From Bacteroides intestinalis (GTDB lineage: Bacteria > Bacteroidota > Bacteroidia > Bacteroidales > Bacteroidaceae), in NCBI RefSeq assembly GCF_902364365.1, contig NZ_CABJDN010000020.1, forward strand, positions 424 to 5,625: DNA of 5,202 nucleotides, given 5' to 3'. Shown piece after piece: positions 3,302-5,202 of the stretch. The notes under the pieces were generated by a model, which worked only from the letters and a program-made list of their open reading frames with translations, made no database searches and was not told where the DNA came from. The stretch's first letter is position 1, and each line of letters begins with the position of its first letter. The translations under genes were made by a program, and so were the position numbers.

Positions 3302-5065
3302 TTAAATCCACGCCTTATTGTCAAACTGCGTATTTATGGGGCCGGGCCTATCGCCCGCCCCCTCTTCACAAGGCGAGTAGCGCCCGTTTACAATGTTATA
3401 CACGAAAGTCGCATTGCCGGGAGTACCCAGATGCTTGAACTTCACCTTCTCAACATGTATCGTCACCAATCCTTTCTGATCGTCACGTTCCACGATGATA
3501 CCGAAATCGGCCTTGTTATAAAAATCCGAGGAACCGAAGATGTCATACATCCCCACACAGGGCGTGACACCCGTCAGCGGATTGCGGTTCATCTTGCGCG
3601 GATGGGCTACAAGGATGACCAGGCAATGGTAGTGCGTGGCAAAGCGGCTCAGACTGTTCAGCAGTGAAGACAGGTATTGAAGCTCCGTCTGTCCCGGCGG
3701 AAGGCGCTGGTCGATGCGGTTCAGCGGGTCGATAACCAGGATACGGATACCTTTACGCACTACCAACCCGCGGGCTTTCTGCAGGATCGTGTCTATGGAA
3801 TAATCCTCATCGCCCGGAAGGATGTGGCACACATTTTCCGTAAGGAACTGCACAGACTTTTGGTAAAGCTCCTCCGTCATCCCGATACTGGGATTAAATC
3901 CGAAACCCGTCAACTTCTCAATCAGCTTACGGTGATGATACACGATGGGCATATTCTCGGGGCTGAAATAGGCAACCTTCCACTGGTGGCGCAGGCAAAG
4001 TCGCATTACCAGCTCGTCCAACCATTCCGACTTACCGTCACCGGGACGGCCGCTGATTAGCAACAGACGCTGAAGCTCGAGCGTACAATATTTATCGAAA
4101 TTCTCCCAACCAGTTTCGGCACCGCTACTCATGCCGTTCTCGTAGAGGGCACGCAGCTCCCCGGCGAGCTCTTCGGCAGTGAAGACTCCTTCCAAAGGGA
4201 TTTCCTCAGCCTGCTCTATGCAGATACCAAGACTCCCGGCACCAAATTGAGCCAGATGCTCATTGGCGTCCTTGCACCCCGGACCAAAATGCACAATCCG
4301 GCAACGCTCCGTTCCCAGGCGGCGGAGAAGCTCATCACGCAGTTTCAGGCCGGCGGAATCCTCGTCCACGGCGATATAAATGGTTTTCTTATCTTCAAAG
4401 TGAGTGGGAATGAAACGATCCAGCCAAGTCAGGTTACTGTTGGCACCGCTGGGCACGGATACGACATCCCGACGGCCGATGGTGACGAACGAGGCGGCAT
4501 CCAGTTCACCCTCGGTGATGATACATTCGGGTGTGTCCAGGATGGAGTCTATGTTGTAGGGGATGAGTTCAGCATCCTTCACCATTTTGAAATGCTTCTG
4601 TCCGCTTCGGAATTTGGTGTTAACCAATTCACCGCTTTCGAAGTAATTGAAGCAGATGCAGTTCTCCAGTTTGCCGGACTGGGGCATAAATTCTTCCTGT
4701 TCGGTGATTCTCAGGTCGCGGATGGCGGACTGGGACAGGTAGCGGGTGGAAACGAGGTAGTGCTCGGTCTTTTCGCTAAGTGTCAGCCGAGTGGGGTCGA
4801 AGGTCGGGCGGCGAAAATGGGCGGGAGGTACTTGCTGCCGTTTGCGCGACTCCGCCCTTTGGCGGCGTTCGCGGAGTTCGGTTTCGTCGGGGACACAGCC
4901 TTTCCAGCCGCAGTGGTGGCAAAGGAACTTACCGTCGTCCAGATTGACGGAAAGGGATTTGTCACGCTTGTTATGGCGGGTTTCTGTGCAGTGGGGGCAA
5001 GTGGTTTTGATGTGGCCGGCAGTGCGTCGGTTGACGTCGATGCCGAGGGAATGGAAATCTCTCAT
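3302..5065 (-). CDS. Primase-helicase, T7 gp4/Twinkle-like (TOPRIM plus DnaB-type helicase)
   Basis: A 587-residue fusion of primase and replicative helicase. Domains in order: CHC2-type zinc finger with C23/C26 (CPHC) and C49/C52 (CHHC), which reads the template in primases; TOPRIM with E185 (IITEGELD), D234/D236 (AVDEDSAG) and the phage-primase motif KDANEHL (265-271); a linker; then a RecA-type hexameric helicase with Walker A GRPGDGKS (339-346, K345), Walker B ILVIDPLNR (442-450, D446), a sensor histidine H488 in LVAHPRKM, and the conserved DIFGSSDFYNKADFGIIVER (508-527). The KVKF at 541-543 region lies where T7 gp4 and Twinkle carry the arginine finger, here apparently Lys. It should unwind DNA 5' to 3' and lay down primers in the cytoplasm. 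The closest architecture is phage and organelle replication. The start at MRDFHSLGIDVNRR fits a short lead before the zinc finger. It appears to be transcribed alone; the 44-bp inverted repeat follows its stop codon. Confidence 0.93.
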   Translation of the reverse strand: MRDFHSLGIDVNRRTAGHIKTTCPHCTETRHNKRDKSLSVNLDDGKFLCHHCGWKGCVPDETELRERRQRAESRKRQQVPPAHFRRPTFDPTRLTLSEKTEHYLVSTRYLSQSAIRDLRITEQEEFMPQSGKLENCICFNYFESGELVNTKFRSGQKHFKMVKDAELIPYNIDSILDTPECIITEGELDAASFVTIGRRDVVSVPSGANSNLTWLDRFIPTHFEDKKTIYIAVDEDSAGLKLRDELLRRLGTERCRIVHFGPGCKDANEHLAQFGAGSLGICIEQAEEIPLEGVFTAEELAGELRALYENGMSSGAETGWENFDKYCTLELQRLLLISGRPGDGKSEWLDELVMRLCLRHQWKVAYFSPENMPIVYHHRKLIEKLTGFGFNPSIGMTEELYQKSVQFLTENVCHILPGDEDYSIDTILQKARGLVVRKGIRILVIDPLNRIDQRLPPGQTELQYLSSLLNSLSRFATHYHCLVILVAHPRKMNRNPLTGVTPCVGMYDIFGSSDFYNKADFGIIVERDDQKGLVTIHVEKVKFKHLGTPGNATFVYNIVNGRYSPCEEGAGDRPGPINTQFDNKAWI

Positions 5066-5125
5066 TGTAGTGTATTTGACGGAGTTTTTTTATTTTGTCC
5101 TTTTGTTCTTCTGCCTGAAAAATAA

Positions 5126-5144
5126 AAGTCTGTTCAAGTCTGTT
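5126..5144. repeat. Tandem direct repeat upstream of the primase-helicase
   Basis: AAGTCTGTT occurs at 5126-5134 and again at 5136-5144, a 10-bp period that would put both copies on one face of the helix. It lies 61-79 bp upstream of the primase-helicase ATG, a suitable place for an operator. No TAnnTTTG element is found in 5066-5202; the nearest is the imperfect TATTTTTC at 5117-5124. Confidence 0.45.
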
Positions 5145-5172
5145 TTTTACCTCACGAGACCGTTCTTTTCGT

Positions 5173-5202
5173 CCCGTGGAAGGATTATTGTCATCCCACG
5201 GG
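5173..5202. other. Stem-loop at the window edge
   Basis: CCCGTGG (5173-5179) and CCACGGG (5196-5202) are perfect 7-bp arms 16 nt apart, and the stem may extend beyond the window because CGT precedes the left arm. It could be a terminator of an unseen gene, an operator for the primase-helicase or part of a repeat; the missing flank prevents a decision. Confidence 0.45.

Noticed and set aside
3677..4060. Plus-strand open frame of 127 codons
   Set aside because: It is a shadow opposite the helicase Walker motifs, with no homology signal.
169..5065. Complete prophage
   Set aside because: No capsid, portal, terminase, tail or integrase gene is present and no attachment-site repeats are visible; only replication-like and lysis-like parts occur.
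4247..5125. Long plus-strand open frame of 292 codons
   Set aside because: It is antisense to the zinc finger and TOPRIM part of the primase-helicase, and stays open because of the high G/C third positions of that gene. No motif or promoter supports it.

Overview
The window looks like chromosomal DNA from the Bacteroidales, most likely Bacteroides. Evidence is a micropeptide that I recognise as a Bacteroides 'smalltalk' protein, a DUF4248 protein, an HU-related protein of the Bacteroidetes type, the -7 element TAnnTTTG in front of genes, A/T-rich leaders without Shine-Dalgarno sequences, and GTGATTA heptamer arrays between genes. The species cannot be fixed from this sequence.

Layout from left to right: 1-168 carries no recognisable gene but has a 22-bp alternating pyrimidine/purine tract. 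169-1361 is a minus-strand cassette, read from right to left: an HU-like DNA-binding protein (start moved inward to 1361), a spacer with hairpins and a heptamer array, a 31-residue smalltalk micropeptide, then a zinc amidase of the T7-lysozyme type 8 nt further on. 1362-1723 is a divergent control region with two stem-loops and a promoter facing each way. It leads on the plus strand into a small DUF4248 protein (1724-1972). A structured convergent region (1973-2129) separates that from a minus-strand Rpn-family PD-(D/E)XK nuclease (2130-3026). Between the nuclease and the next gene lies a 140-bp element made of two perfect 44-bp inverted arms around a 52-bp spacer. 3302-5065 is a minus-strand Twinkle/T7 gp4-like primase-helicase with CHC2-type zinc finger, TOPRIM and RecA-type helicase domains. 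Its upstream region (5066-5202) holds a 10-bp-period direct repeat and a stem-loop reaching the window edge.

From memory of Bacteroides genomes, amidase, smalltalk, HU-like, DUF4248 and primase/helicase (or VirE-like) genes recur together in many copies per genome, often beside capsular polysaccharide loci. No capsule gene is visible here. The genes resemble parts of a phage (replication helicase, nucleoid protein, endolysin-like amidase, tiny membrane peptide), but there are no structural genes or integrase, so this is better read as a domesticated or accessory module with an Rpn nuclease, a family linked to phage defence, placed inside it. The joint function is unknown. The most striking points are a signal-peptide-like micropeptide directly before an amidase that lacks a signal peptide, the perfect long inverted repeat built partly from the same heptamer found in the amidase cassette, and a possible internal start in rpn that could yield an RpnS-like antitoxin.
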